From: Erpobdella octoculata
Lineage: Eukaryota; Annelida; Clitellata; Hirudinida; Erpobdellidae
NCBI GenBank assembly: GCA_963978895.1
Contig: OZ022243.1
Location: 14,157,765 to 14,221,764 of the forward strand
Length of the DNA: 64,000 nucleotides
Direction: 5' to 3'
Shown here: positions 32,522 through 43,974 of the stretch, in pieces
How positions within the stretch are numbered: the stretch's first letter is position 1
How the letters are laid out: each line of letters begins with the position of its first letter
Notes under the pieces: model-generated
What the model saw: the letters and a program-made list of their open reading frames with translations, nothing else
Told to the model about the DNA's origin: nothing
The model's database searches: none
Program-made: the position numbers and the translations under genes

Positions 32522-33750
32522 CAGTGGCGTAACTACCGCCCCTGCAGACCCCGCAATGCGGGGGGCCCATAAGGGCTGGGGGCCCGAAGTGGCCACCAAT
32601 AAAAAAATTTACCTTCATGCATGCACTCACAGTCTTACATCACGATGAGTTGTGCATACGGCGGAGTTCAAAAGTTTATTAAGAATAAACAACTTCTCGC
32701 AGTCTATGAACATTGCTCGGGACCCAGCCTAAATCTTGTTGTCAATGACGCAGTGACTGCAGTACGTGATGCTGAAGCATTTTTTACCATCATGCAGGAA
32801 CTGTATGCGTTCTTCGGTCACAGCATACGCAGATGGGATTTGTTGTCATTCATAAAGGGTGAGTCAGCAGTTACACTGAAGAAGCTCAACCGGATTCGCT
32901 GGGCTGGGCAATTGTCATCACTTATTGGCATTAAGCACAGATACTGCGATATAATGAAAACGCTGACTCGCATTGTTTTAGAGAACAGAAACGCTGCCGA
33001 GCGTGGTGATGCACTGAAGTTCCAGAAACACCTGCACAAATTTGAGTTTGTGTTGATTCTCGTTGTGCTGACAAAATTTTTTTATCAGCGATCAATGCCG
33101 GATTAATGTATCCACAGTCCAAAAATGCTGATCTTCTAAAAGCTGTGCATCATTTGGAGACAGCATTCGATAATCTGTCTGATTACCGCAACAACTTCAC
33201 AGACGCTGTCGACGAAGCAACACCAATTTGGCAACTTTGGGGCGTTGAAACCAAATTCAAGGATATACGTGTGGCAAGAAAGAAGCGTCATTTTGATGAA
33301 TTAGCCGAAGATACACAATTGACAAAATGCGTAAAAACGTTTTCGGATCACCGTGTTCAACTGCCTGATTGACACTCTGACATCTTAGCTTACCCAACGA
33401 TTCACGGCAAGAAACAATCTTATCAAAAATGTCTCCATCATTTTCCCCAAGGTTTTTTCATCCACACCGGAACATGGCATCGTATCACAAGCAGCAGCTT
33501 TACAGAAAGACTACGGCTCTGATTTAATTGAGGCATTTCCAGTACAGCTGGTTACACTTGCATCTTTACTCAAGTCAGAAATCGCCAAACTCTTATCTGT
33601 CACGGACCTTGCACATCTGCTGATTGTGGAACACGCTACGATGACTTCAGCTTTCACAGGCGTTGTCTCTGCACTGCTACTGTTTTTCACCCTGCTAGTA
33701 ACAGTCGCCACTGCTGAAACATTTTGGGGAAAGTACCTGTAACTACCCTC
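32522..33750 (+). mobile_element. Truncated hAT transposon (DUF4371/ZMYM1-like type)
   Basis: The left end CAGTGGCGTAACTACCGCCC is a classical hAT terminal repeat, followed by GC-rich GGGGGCCC sequence. Transposase pieces follow on the plus strand. No matching right terminal repeat or duplication was found, and the coding sequence stops abruptly near 33720, so the right end is lost. Confidence 0.78.
32621..33725 (+). pseudogene. hAT transposase, central and C-terminal pieces
   Basis: The first frame (32621-33106) has HCSGPSLNLVVNDAV, KLNRIRWAGQ and a following helical region, matching the catalytic-core side of ZMYM1-like hAT transposases. The second (33106-33372) has LKAVHHLETAFDNLSDYRNN. 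A third, about 33530-33720, has EIAKLLSVTDLAHLLIVEHA and LLVTVATAETF at the start of the dimerisation motif. They lie in different frames with stops between, so the gene is dead. Confidence 0.82.
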
Positions 33751-33849
33751 TCCGGTCATCAGATTTTTTAGAGGAAAAATGAATAAAGGGTTTTTAAAAA
33801 ATTTGTTTAAAGACCAGACTTACTCTCCCAATGCATAACGTTCCCATAC

Positions 33850-34878
33850 CAGGCTTGTTATCAAGACTACTGAACCCAAGACCAAGATCAAGACCAAGAC
33901 TTTTATTTGCAAGGCAAAGATCAAGACTTTTATTTGCAAGGCAAGATCAAGACCAAGATTTTTATTTGCAAGGCAAGATCAAAACCAAGACATATTGAGA
34001 AAAGACCGAGTTTAAGACCAAGGCTTTGTAAAAATCATTCAAAATGAAGACGTCTTAATAAACTTTTTTCAACTAAAAAACTGAAGCATGAAAAATTCAA
34101 TAACTAAATTAATAAACTGTTTAAAATTTAAACTGTTATTATTTTAAATGTTTATTGCATTTAGTAAACACAAGTTCAGATAACAATGTTTGTCCTAAAC
34201 TAAACAAGCTCAATTTGGTCTCATGAATAGACCTCCACGACTAAATATCCGCTCCACTGGCACTGAAGTTGCTGGTACACATAATATCTTTTATTATAAT
34301 AATTATAATAACGAGCCCAACATTTTCAATCTGTTATCATTTTTTATTTTTAGCCAGCAGTTCCTACCACGTGCTGCTTCAGAGTAAAGCACTGTTAGCT
34401 CGACACGTTGCAAATGGCTTCACATTTTTTTCCTTGTTGCAGCAATTTATAGGACCGAAATCCAAAGTTAATTATTCGAGGAACATTTGTTTCACTAGCC
34501 ATTGTATTATATTTAAAAAGTAATAGAAACAATAGGATTACGAAGACTACGAAACAACAACTATACTTTACTTACTATAAGTAACTTATACCGATCACCG
34601 ATTAAAAAACGGAAAAAGGACAAAGCTCACATTCTATTTAGATAAAACAGCTAAAGATATAAACACTACAAATTAAATTAGCTATAATGCTTTTACAGTT
34701 TAAAATTTTTTAGAAATTTTTTTTCTTCTAAAATCAACACCACTCGAGAACAATCAAAACCAAGACATTTGAGTCCAAGTCCAAGATCAAGTCCGAGACC
34801 TTAACACACAAGATCAAGATCAAGACTTTGAAAAACGAACTCGAGTTCAAGACCAAAGTCTCGAGGACAACAAGTCTG
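33850..34878 (-). mobile_element. Non-autonomous hAT element with CAAGACCAAGAT ends
   Basis: A 1,029-bp element flanked by the perfect 8-bp duplication TCCCATAC (33842-33849 and 34879-34886). Its ends start CAGGCTTGTTATCAAGAC and, inverted, CAGACTTGTTGTC. Subterminal regions consist of repeated AAGACCAAGATC motifs. On the minus strand at 34214-34275 the hAT dimerisation motif PATSVPVERIFSRGGLFMRP is recognisable. The rest of the transposase is deleted. Confidence 0.88.
34214..34275 (-). pseudogene. hAT dimerisation-domain relic
   Basis: The minus strand reads PATSVPVERIFSRGGLFMRP in one frame, the conserved C-terminal hAT motif, then reaches a stop. No other part of the protein is seen. Confidence 0.8.
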
Positions 34879-34886
34879 TCCCATAC

Positions 34887-35511
34887 GCCTATTGCCTAAC
34901 TTAATTTCTTTAACATATCATATCACTTTTCTGTCTTTCTTCTTTTTTTAACTCTGTTTCTCTAAACAAATACATATTTCTATTAAAATGCTTTTAATTT
35001 TCATACCAATATAAGCAATTTAGTATTTCTCTTTTCCTGTACTATCATACCAAATAGGATTTTTGAAAAATCCTAATCATATTAGCAAGTAAAACGAGCT
35101 AAGTTTTGTTGTTGTTGATGGCTTGTGGGAGTGATGCATCTTCCACCATTCACCTGGATCCATTCTTGATTATATATCATTTTCATGTTTTAACGTACTT
35201 TCAGTTACAGTTTAGATGGATTAGCACTAGTTTATAAATATTGATCACATCAAATTTAAAGTTTGTTAAAACTGTTGGCAAACAGTATCAAATAACATTA
35301 TTGCTGAAAAATCTACCAAATAGCTAACTAACTTGATTTTATTATCTTAAAGTTAAAAGTTAAAAGTTTGTAACATAATTTCAAGCAATTTAATAAATTT
35401 GTTGGAAGAATGTATTTTAAGCATCATTATAAAAGTGAATACAAATATAAATATAATTGTAAATTTTATAAGTTGAACAACAATTATATATCCTGAAAAG
35501 CTATAATGAAT
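34887..35511. other. Intergenic sequence
   Basis: AT-rich, no gene recognised. Contains the second copy of a 26-bp motif (35186-35211). The right part may be 3' untranslated region of the adjacent minus-strand gene. Confidence 0.5.
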
Positions 35512-35772
35512 TTATAATGCCAGACAGTTGTCCACTCCATTTCTTCTAAAAAATGTATCAGTAATTAAATGCTTCCTTCCATGGTCAGGCAAGGAAACTT
35601 CACTGCAATCTTTTTCTTTAGCAAGCCACCAGCCATATTCTCTTGAACTTGTCATAGGAGCAGTCAAATCAGAGTCACCCGTGTCATTGTTGTCAGCAGA
35701 AGCCACAATGTTTTCAATTATTTTTTCTAATGCAAGCTTCTCAGGATCAACTTTCTTTATGTTGAAATTCTT
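35512..35772 (-). CDS. Small three-exon gene, exon 3 (C-terminus)
   Basis: This 87-codon exon follows an acceptor (TTTATTTTAG) and begins KNFNIKKVDPEKLALEKII. It ends with a compact block, MTSSREYGWWLAKEKD, then LITDTFFRRNGVDN, and stops at TAA 35512-35514. The pattern of an S-x-YGW motif followed by a short ITxxFxRxNG motif resembles the C-terminal motifs of small ciliary microtubule-associated proteins such as the CFAP90 or CFAP144 type. That resemblance is from memory and weak. With exons 1 and 2 it gives a 181-residue protein with no signal peptide or membrane segment. Confidence 0.75.
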   Translation of the reverse strand, partial: KNFNIKKVDPEKLALEKIIENIVASADNNDTGDSDLTAPMTSSREYGWWLAKEKDCSEVSLPDHGRKHLITDTFFRRNGVDNCLAL

Positions 35773-35840
35773 CTAAAATAAAAAAAAATTACTGTTTATT
35801 TAAAATGCAACTGACCGAAATGTATATCTAAGAAACTCAC

Positions 35841-36086
35841 AGGTGTTAAATTAAGCTCTTTGATTTTAACACAAGCTGAATGTGCTGGGCGAAACATTTC
35901 TAATTTTTTTTTGGCTACTTCGTATTGCTTTGAAGTGCCAGGTTTAGATGTTTTTGCATCGAGTAAGTTTTTAAGCTGCATGTTGATCCTGGACACATTT
36001 TCTTTCATTAGAATTTCTTCCATAAATCTTTGCTTATCACAGCCTGCTATGCATCCTCCATTGCCATTTTTAACTGCATTTTGATT
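35841..36086 (-). CDS. Small three-exon gene, exon 2
   Basis: An 82-codon phase-0 exon between acceptor TTACTTTCAG and donor GTGAGT. It begins NQNAVKNGNGGCIAGCDK and continues with a helical, charged segment (FMEEILMKENVSRINMQLKN) and a Lys-rich stretch ending KIKELNLTP. The 68-bp intron to exon 3 is short. Clean consensus splice sites on both sides support a real gene. Confidence 0.78.
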
Positions 36087-36668
36087 CTGAAAGTAATTTT
36101 AATCTTATCAATAATAGTTCTGGCCTACAATACTATTAAATTAAAAACAAGATTTGCTTACTGAACCTTATTGTTTCAAATAATTCAAATAATAAACTGA
36201 TTTTTTTATTGACTTGATCATCCATCTGTTAATTACAGCAGTTATTAAAACAATATTTTATAGATCTTTTACAATGTAATATATCGATAAACTTTTTTTG
36301 AAAATATTTGTAATAGTTTTCTGCTTACATTATTAGTAAGACTACTAAATAACAATTTTTAGTAGTCCAAGATCACCAAGACTTATTTGAATTTCATTGA
36401 ACATTCAGTTTTCTAGTTAGCCTCATCCTTGGCCTTAACTTAAATATGTCTACTAAATTAAAATAATGGATATCTTTGAGCATCGAGGCTAGGGCTAGGC
36501 CCATAATCTATCTTGAGTATTTAAATTTAATGATTATTTTAAAGTTAGTAGTCAGATTTGGCCTTCAACTTTCATCTACAAATTTTCTAAAATCTCAAAA
36601 AAGCAGAGCCATTTTAATGTTTCAATCAAAAAATTTAATTGTCTATCGAAAATTAAAAATAAACTTAC

Positions 36669-36707
36669 ATTCTGCGTGTTTTTTGACTTGAATGAATTTG
36701 CGGGCAT
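36669..36707 (-). CDS. Small three-exon gene, exon 1 (start)
   Basis: ATG at 36707 opens a 13-codon exon (MPANSFKSKNTQN) ending at a perfect GTAAGT donor (36668-36663). It is phase 0 and joins exon 2 at 36086 across a 582-bp intron. The upstream flank is AT-rich. The start is chosen because it is the only ATG in phase before the donor. Confidence 0.7.
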
Positions 36708-36996
36708 TTTAAAAATCTATTTTAAATTATTTATACCTATTACCTATAGTTTGTTGGCAAAATCTTATTTTTACAAAATCTGGCTTGATGACTGACCACT
36801 TGCTGAGCTATCTCGATGGCAACACAAATAATAAACAATATATCCAAAACATTTCTAATGTTTAGAACATTTATTTGAAATCAAAAACATTTAAAAAAAA
36901 TTTTAGCTTTAATTTTTTTGCTTTACTAAAAACCCTAAACGATCATAACCATTTATTTTAATATTACAATAGGAAAATAGAAAATTGTTTCAATAG

Positions 36997-37056
36997 GTAC
37001 TACCCACTGATCTCTATAATATAACACTATTATATATAGAGATCAGTGGTACTACC
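36997..37056. mobile_element. 44-bp palindromic mini-element with 8-bp duplication
   Basis: A near-perfect palindrome (CACTGATCTCTATAATATA ... TATATAGAGATCAGTG, 37005-37048) is flanked on both sides by GTACTACC (36997-37004 and 37049-37056). Eight-base duplication and CACTG/CAGTG ends suggest a hAT-type MITE reduced to its two terminal repeats. No longer relative is in the window. It lies about 300 bp upstream of the small gene. Confidence 0.7.
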
Positions 37057-37424
37057 TAGCAGCCAAGGAATGGATGTAAGACTGGTTCGGTTAAAGAATA
37101 TTTTGATATAACAAAATATCATTGGTCAGTTGATGACGATAGTAAAAATAAACATGAAAAATTACTTAGCAAATTAACTTCAGCAGACGTGACTTAGCAG
37201 GAGAAAAAACAGCCAGTCTCAATAGTATTGCCTGTGACTCTACTATAGTCTATGGCTCTATGGGCAGTCAGAAACTCTTTCCAAATGTATTCAAAATGCC
37301 GATGTGGGCGGGGATTCTTTAGTTATTGTAAGATGTAGATGTCAGATCTTACGTATATTTGTGTAAATAGCTTATTTTATTGTCTTTTGTTATGTTAATT
37401 CTGTATGTGCGTCGCCTGTATATG

Positions 37425-37650
<226 letters not shown>

Positions 37651-37833
37651 AATCGCGATTTCCGTGCTCGGATTTTTAACCCTCCCGGCTCGCATGTCGG
37701 GTTCACTATAGCGGACTCGCCCGCTTGCACCTGAAGTCCTTTACATAAGAAAATTTACCAGATAGATATGATTTAACCTACAGCAAATGATTTGAACATC
37801 AGTTAAGGTTAAGCTCCAGAGTCAGTCTATTCT

Positions 37834-38160
37834 GTGTCATTGTTTGCTGTGTATTCAGACGTTCTTGCAATTGATGGTTCTACATCTGCTGATGGTTGGT
37901 ACGTAGATAATGATGCAACCAGTCATTTGACTTTTAGAAGTGAAATACTGACAAACTTCAAGAGATTCTTAAATGTCCAGAACCTACAGATAGCAGATGG
38001 AAATCACGTTGAAGCTGTTGGTGCAGGTGCTGTCCACTTGAAAACAGTGATTGATAAAAAGAACATCAAAGTAAAACTTCAAAAAAGTGTGGTATGTTCC
38101 AAAGTTGAACAGAACTTTGTTTTTAGTATGAGCAGCTCAAGACAAGAAGGAAAACAGTAA
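37834..38160 (+). pseudogene. Copia protease fragment with altered active site
   Basis: The frame contains WYVDNDATSHLTF where Copia elements have WYxDSGATSHMT. The catalytic DSG is DND here, so the protease would be inactive. A following region (LQIADGNHVEAVGAG) is the usual second conserved block. It ends in a stop at 38160. Confidence 0.85.
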
Positions 38161-38451
38161 TTTCGTGTCTACACAAGAAAAATGTTATTTCAAGGTTGAC
38201 AATGTAAAAGTTCCTAATGGTGCTTGAGAACGGAATGGTGGTTCGTTCAGGCTGATTGCAGATACAATTTACACTGATGTTTGTGATCCGTTTTGTAATT
38301 CGTTCTCAAATTAATGAGAAAATTGTGACAACAGTTCAAAATTGGTCATTGAAAACTCATCAAGATGAGTCTGATGATAATGACGATGAGACTACTGAAA
38401 GCAGTGGAGCTGTGACGTGACTGGGCAGATACCTACCATTAATAATAAAGG
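38161..38451 (+). other. Misplaced Copia segments between protease and integrase
   Basis: The piece 38268-38311 is a diverged copy of the integrase start at 38519-38560. It is fused to 38312-38445, a diverged copy of the linker before RT at 39160-39290 (shared GTGGAGCTGTGAC and ATACCTACCATT). The order shows that sequence from another deleted copy, or a rearrangement, has been pasted in. Confidence 0.7.
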
Positions 38452-38901
38452 ATGTGTCTTCGGGAAGGCACATCGCTTGGAACCAGGGTTCGAGCAACAA
38501 AACCAGGCGAAAGAATACACACTGATATTTGTGGTCCATTTTGTAATTCATTTTCAAATTATCGCTATTTTGTCCTGCTTAAGGATGACTACAGTGGCTT
38601 CCGTTTTGTCTACTTCATAAAAGAAAAGTCTGAAGTGTCAGAGAAATTGATGTGGATGCTTACTGAGTGCCAAACAGCTGGACATACAGTGATGGAGTTG
38701 TTGGGTGACAATGGTGGTGAATTTGACAATGCTGATGTGAAGAAAATTTTGCACAAACATGGTGTTCGACAACGTCTGATAATGCCATACACACATCAAC
38801 AAAATGGTTGCAGTGAACGAGAGAATCGCACCTTAGTAGAAGCCGCCAGGGCCATGAGATTAGCTCATGCGGAATTACCTCAAGCTTTAGGGTACAATTG
38901 A
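38452..38901 (+). pseudogene. Copia integrase core
   Basis: The frame includes IHTDICGPF (first Asp), LLGDNGGEF (second Asp) and QNGCSERENRTLVEAARAM (Glu), the DDE triad with normal spacing. The preceding HHCC finger is disrupted. It ends at a stop in 38899-38901, after which homology continues in another frame. Confidence 0.88.
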
Positions 38902-39193
38902 TTCAGAGAATCGAACTACGCCTACATGTGTTAAAGGAAAATCACTATATGAACTGTGGTACAATAGGAAACCGAAAATCACTCATTTGCGAATTATTGG
39001 TTGTACTGCATATGTTCATGTTCATGATCAACAAAGAAAAAAGATGGACACTAAAGCTGGGAAGGGTATATAAGTTGGCTATGAAGGCGATGATGGCTAT
39101 AGAGTTTTTCTCCAACCAGGAAATAGAACAGTTTGTTCAAGAGATGTTGTTTTTGATGAGAAAATTGTAACAACAACAGCTCCAAATTGGCCA

Positions 39194-40923
39194 TTGAAAT
39201 CTTATCAAAATGAATCTGATGCTGATGACGATCATATAACTGAAAACAGTGGAGCTGTGACTGAGGAAATACCTACCATTGATGATGAACTGGCACAGAG
39301 GGGTGCACCTGCTTCAGGCATACAGTTGCGTGACCGTGGATGCATCAAGAGGCTTGCTCGTTTTGATGACTATGTGATGATAGCAGCAGACATGTTCAGT
39401 TCTTCAGAACCTACCAGCTTTGAAGAGGCAGTTCAAAGTAATCAGAAGAATGAATGGCAGCAAGCGATGAAAAATGAAATGCAATCGCTTTGTGAAAACC
39501 AGACGTGGCAAAGTATGGATCTCCCTCCTTAGAAAAAGGCTATTCCGTGCAAGTGGGTCTACAGAGTCAAGACTAATTCAGATGGTTCCATCGAACGTTA
39601 CAAAGCAAGACTTGTAATTGAAGGCTATGCTCAAAAGAAAGGAGTTGATTACGATCAGACCTTCAGTCCAGTGGTCAGAAATACAACTGTTAGAACTCTT
39701 TTAAGCGTTTCAGCCAGTGAAATAATGCATCTGATGCAGTTTGATGTCTCAACGGCATTCTTATATGGTGATCTGCTAGAGGAAATCTTTATGGAGCAGC
39801 CTGAAGGGCTTACTGATGGTTCTACTAGAGTGTGTAAACTGAAAAAAAGTTTGTACGGACTTAAGCAGGCTCCCAGATGTTGGAACACGCGGTTTGGTAA
39901 TTTTTTAAAGAAGATCGGATTTAAACAAAGTGATTCTGATCCGTGTCGGTTTATATTGAAAAGAAATATGAAGAAATTGTTTCTTGCTTTATATGTTGAT
40001 GATGGCATTGTTATGGCTACAGATAAACAAGAACTCTTGGAATTTGTAGCGAGGTTAAAATCTGAGTTTAAAATTATAAAAAAGCCAGAAAAATATTTCC
40101 TGGGAGTAGAAATCAATCAGAAATCTGGTGGCTCCATAAAAATCAGTCAAGCTGCCTATACGAGAAAAGTTCTTGATTCGTTTGGTATGAGTGATTGTCG
40201 GCCATGTGTTACCACAATCATCTTATCTGAGAAAGCAGAAGTTGATGATAATAATGAACCAGTCAAATTTCCTTACAGGTGAGTTGTGGGGGCACTCATG
40301 TATTTAATGACGGGTACCAGACCCGACATTGCATATGCTGTTATTGTTGGTTCCAGGAATTTGGAAAATCCTGGTCATAGTGATGTAGTCTAAATGAAAA
40401 GGATTTTGCGATATCTTAAGGGTACAGAAGATACAAGAATTGTCTACAGACCTCAACAGAATAAAAACATACTCCTGTGTTATAGTGATGCTGATCATAC
40501 AGGTGACAATACCACAGGCAGGTCTACGACTGGTGTGGTATGTATCTATGCTGAAGAAGCAATAAGCTGGTTGAGTCAACGACAGACATCAGTTTTTATC
40601 TCAACCATAGAAGCAAAAGTAGTAGCGGCTAGTGAGGCCACACGTGAGGTTGTTTGGTTAAAACGTCTGCTGAACGACATTGTTGGATTTGATGGTATTC
40701 CAGTCATACAACTGGCAATGAAGCTACTATTCGTTTGGCTCTGAACTCAGAACATCACCGAAGTAACAAACACACTCGTCAATTCTTCATCAGAGAAAAG
40801 GTTGCAGACGGTGAAATTGGGATCAAGAGTGTCACAACAGAACTTCAAGTGGCAGATGCACTAACAAAAGTTCTACAAGGATCAAAGCTAAAGCAACTGA
40901 TGATCCACATGGGACTCGGTTAA
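39194..40923 (+). pseudogene. Copia reverse transcriptase and RNase H
   Basis: The linker and RT start (FEEAVQSNQKNEWQQAM) reach a TAG at 39530-39532. RT continues as KWVYRVKTNSDGSIERYKAR, FDVSTAFLYGDL, KSLYGLKQAPRCW and the YVDDGI catalytic box at about 39990. A TGA at about 40280 interrupts before a GALMYLMTGTRPDIAYAV block. RNase H follows (LCYSDADHTGD, SWLSQRQTSVFISTIEAK, then RQFFIREKVADG, VADALTKVL) and ends at 40921-40923. The YVDD box and RNase H acidic residues are kept but at least three stops and a frame change kill the gene. Confidence 0.9.
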
Positions 40924-41007
40924 TTTATCCTGGAAAATCAAGTAGTTTACTAAGAATGAAATTGGTCAGACTGATTGCTGTTACGATTTTAACTCAAAAT
41001 GAGAAGG

Positions 41008-41276
41008 TGTTGAATATAGTTTTGTTTTGTTTATAAATCGAACAGTTTATTTTATCTTTTATTAATCGAACAGTTTATTTTATCTTTTATTAATCGAACA
41101 TTGTTCTTTCTATTTTATGTACTTCCGTCTTCTTTCTTTGTTGTTTTCGAGTCGACATGTTGCTTTTAGCTATGTACATTAAATTCGGGTTTTACTCTTA
41201 AATAAGGTATAAAACACAATAGGTTGTAGCAAATTGTTAATAACTCTCGTTGCAACCCAGAAACGTAAATCCAACA
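41008..41276 (+). repeat. Copia 3' LTR (269 bp), probable
   Basis: It starts TGTTGAATATAG directly after a purine-rich AATGAGAAGG stretch and ends AATCCAACA, giving TGTTG/CAACA ends. A 26-bp block (AATCGAACAGTTTATTTTAT) is repeated inside. No 5' LTR is available for comparison, so the limits are by motif. Confidence 0.65.
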
Positions 41277-41429
41277 CTTTTTTTTATACTAGTTTATAGT
41301 TTTTTACACCAGGTGTTTTAAGAGTGATATAGCAGCATGTAGGATATACCGAAGAACTGGTTGTGTAAAGTTGTGTTGGATCACCATGGGATCCTTTTAA
41401 CGGTTCCCTCCTCCTTGAATCTAACACTC

Positions 41430-41580
41430 TTTGTAAATTCCTTATAATAACTTCAGCGCCGGTCTTGCTTGCTTGCTTGAAAGTTTGCAAACTATGAAAG
41501 TGAAAATTAACTAAATTCCCGTCATCCAATTGAATTGAAATTGGAAACAGAGGCTTGCTCTTCATGACAATTTATTTTTT
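41430..41580 (-). repeat. Dispersed repeat shared with 50900-51035
   Basis: CGCCGGTCTTGCTTGCTTGC, AAAGTGAAAATTAACTAA and CCCGTCATCCAATTGA recur almost unchanged at 50905-51030. The family was not identified. Confidence 0.65.
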
Positions 41581-41677
41581 TAAAGTTTAAAAATTTTTGA
41601 AAAAATAAATTGTTATTAAAAAAAAATTTTACATCATAAAAATACATTTTAAAAAACAACGTTTTACTTGCGCCGAT

Positions 41678-42514
41678 GTGTACGCCAAGGCAGAGAAAGT
41701 TCTTGACGAATATTTCAAACCGCTTGTCAACATTCCGTTTGAAAGATATTCGTTTCGCCAGCTAACACAAGAGCCCACAGAATCGATTGTTCAGTTTTTT
41801 ACACGGCTCAGACAACAAGCAGACCTGTGCCAGTTCTGCAACCAAAAGGATGATTTCATTCGAGATCAGGGGATCGCTGAATGTCGTTCTACAGCATTAC
41901 GAAAACAGTTGCTGGAACATCGTGTAGTAACAGACAAACTCTGGACATTGCGAGAGCTAAAGAGGCAGCTGAATGCCAAGTTGCCGCCATGCAGAAGATT
42001 GATTTGATGGCGACATCTCGGGAAATAAATGCTGTTTATTCTAAACCGGTAAAAAGTAAAAATGGTAAAAGGATTCAAACATGTTTTTGGTGTGGTAAAG
42101 AAGGACATTTTGCCAGAGATCCCAGATGTCCTGCAAGAACTTTGTAGAAAATGCAATAAAGTGGGACATTTTCAGTCACAGTGTAATTCTAAAGTAGTTT
42201 CAGAGAAAAGTTACAGACCTACAACGCGAACTGATTCTTCAAATAAACAGGTACGCCGTGTCAACACAGTCGACGAAACTGATGATGACGACGATGATGA
42301 AAAAGTTTTTGCTTTTACAATAAACAGTGGTGATGATGATCATTATACAGTGGACGTAACTGTGGGTGGAGTAATTTTGCACGACATGTTAATTGACTCT
42401 GGAGCGTCCTGCAATGTGATTGATCGAGGTACTTGGGAATCAGCAAAAAAGAAAGAAATAAAATGCAAATCAGAAAAATCCAACAAGAAAATTTTTCATA
42501 TGCATCAGAAATAG
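41678..42514 (+). pseudogene. Gypsy Gag, zinc knuckles and protease pieces
   Basis: A Gag capsid-like frame (FKPLVNIPFERYSFRQLTQ) stops at 42007. Two CCHC-type knuckles follow in shifted frames (CFWCGKEGHFARDPRC and CRKCNKVGHFQSQC). The protease then reads DMLIDSGASCNVID with an intact DSG triad at about 42390-42410. At least two frameshifts separate them. Confidence 0.85.
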
Positions 42515-43974
42515 CATTAAAAACTCTTGGCAAATTCAGTGCGAGCACACAGGTTGGGAATCATAAAACACCAACTGAATTTGTTGTCATAGACGGAGTT
42601 GGTCGACCAATTTTGGGATGTAAAACTGCCATTGAGCTTGGAGTTCTCCGAGTCGACCCATGCAGATCAGATGTGAATTTGCTCAGTATCGATAAGATAG
42701 CAACACAATTTCCAGGTCTTTTTGATGATATCGGTAATCTGAAGGATTACCAAGCCAGGATACACATTAATCCGGCCATAGTTCCAGTTGCACAAAGTTC
42801 ACGCAGAACACCGTTTGGATTGCGAGATAAAGTGGAAACTGAAATTTGTAATTTGCTAGCTCAGGACATTATTGTAGTGGTAATTCCAAAAAGATCTGGT
42901 ATTCGACTGTGTACAGATATGCAACAGGCAAATGAAGCAATAATAAGTGAAAGACATCCAATACCAACAGTCGATGATGTTTTGCAAGAGCTGAATCAGA
43001 GCAAAGTGTTCAGTAAGATTGACCTCAAACTTGGATTTCGATAGATTGAACTCTCAGAAGAGTCGAGACCAATTACGTCATTTGCAACGCATTTGGGATT
43101 ATTCCGGTACAAACGCTTATTTTTTGGCGTAAATGATGAACATGATGAACGACTGACAGCGGTTCTTACTAAACTTGTTCCTGCTGGTCTTACACTGAAT
43201 AGAGACAAATGTAAGTTCCGAATCAATCAACTGGAATTCATGGGGCTCCTAGTTACAGAACGTGGGGTTGATCCGACACAGGCACGCATTGAAGCTGTAG
43301 TACAAAACGCTTGCGAACCATCATCGTCAACAGAAGTTCGAAGTTTTCTGGGTTTGGTAAATTTTACCGCAAAATTCATTCCAGATTTAGCAACTGTCGC
43401 CGAGCCATTAAGGAAACTTACGAGGCAGGACGTTCGATTTGTCTGGAATGATCAACAGAAAGCTGCTTTCACAGAATTGAAGACACTGCTTACCAAAGCA
43501 GAAACGCTTGCATATTTTGATAAAAATGCCAAGACTGAGGTAATAGCAGATGCAAGTCCCGTTGGCCTGGGCGCAGTACTGGTACAGTGGTAAAATCATG
43601 AACTCAAGTAATCAGTTATGCAAGCCGTAGCTTGACCGAAGTTGAACGTCGCTACTAACAAACTGATAAAGAAGCACTTGCACTCGTCTGGGCTTGTGAA
43701 CGATTCCATATTCCTAGGAGGAATACAGTTCTTATTAATAACTGACCACCGACCACTGGAAGTAATTTATGGAAAACAATCAAAACCATCGGCAAGAATT
43801 GAACGTTGGGTTTTGCGTCTCCAGCCATACGACTTCAAGGTAATTTATCGTCCTGGTAAAGAAAACATTGCCGACGCGTTGTCAAGACTGACCAAAACAA
43901 AAGGCTCTTTTACCAACCTGGCTGAGGAATACATTCGATTTGTTACTGAGAATGCTGCATTGTGTGCTATCTAA
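42515..43974 (+). pseudogene. Gypsy RT and RNase H lacking the catalytic YIDD box
   Basis: RT blocks run to FSKIDLKLGFR, then a TAG at 43042-43044, then GLFRYKRLFFGVN. That is followed directly by DEHDERL at about 43133, which normally lies some 40 residues further on. The segment that should contain the F/YxDD active site is deleted. The thumb (GLTLNRDKCKF, LEFMGLLVTERGV) and RNase H (VIADASPVGLGAVL, then ITDHRPLEVIYG and ADALSRL) remain, with stops and frame changes near 43593-43680. The deletion alone makes RT non-functional. Confidence 0.88.

Larger units (their letters stand above)
37800..41276 (+). mobile_element. Decayed Ty1/Copia retrotransposon, 5' end missing
   Basis: The domain order protease, integrase, RT, RNase H on the plus strand is that of Copia. 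The 5' LTR, leader and Gag are missing: the element begins just before the protease. A 3' LTR follows the RNase H. Several stops, a frameshift and an internal rearrangement show that it is old. Confidence 0.88.
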
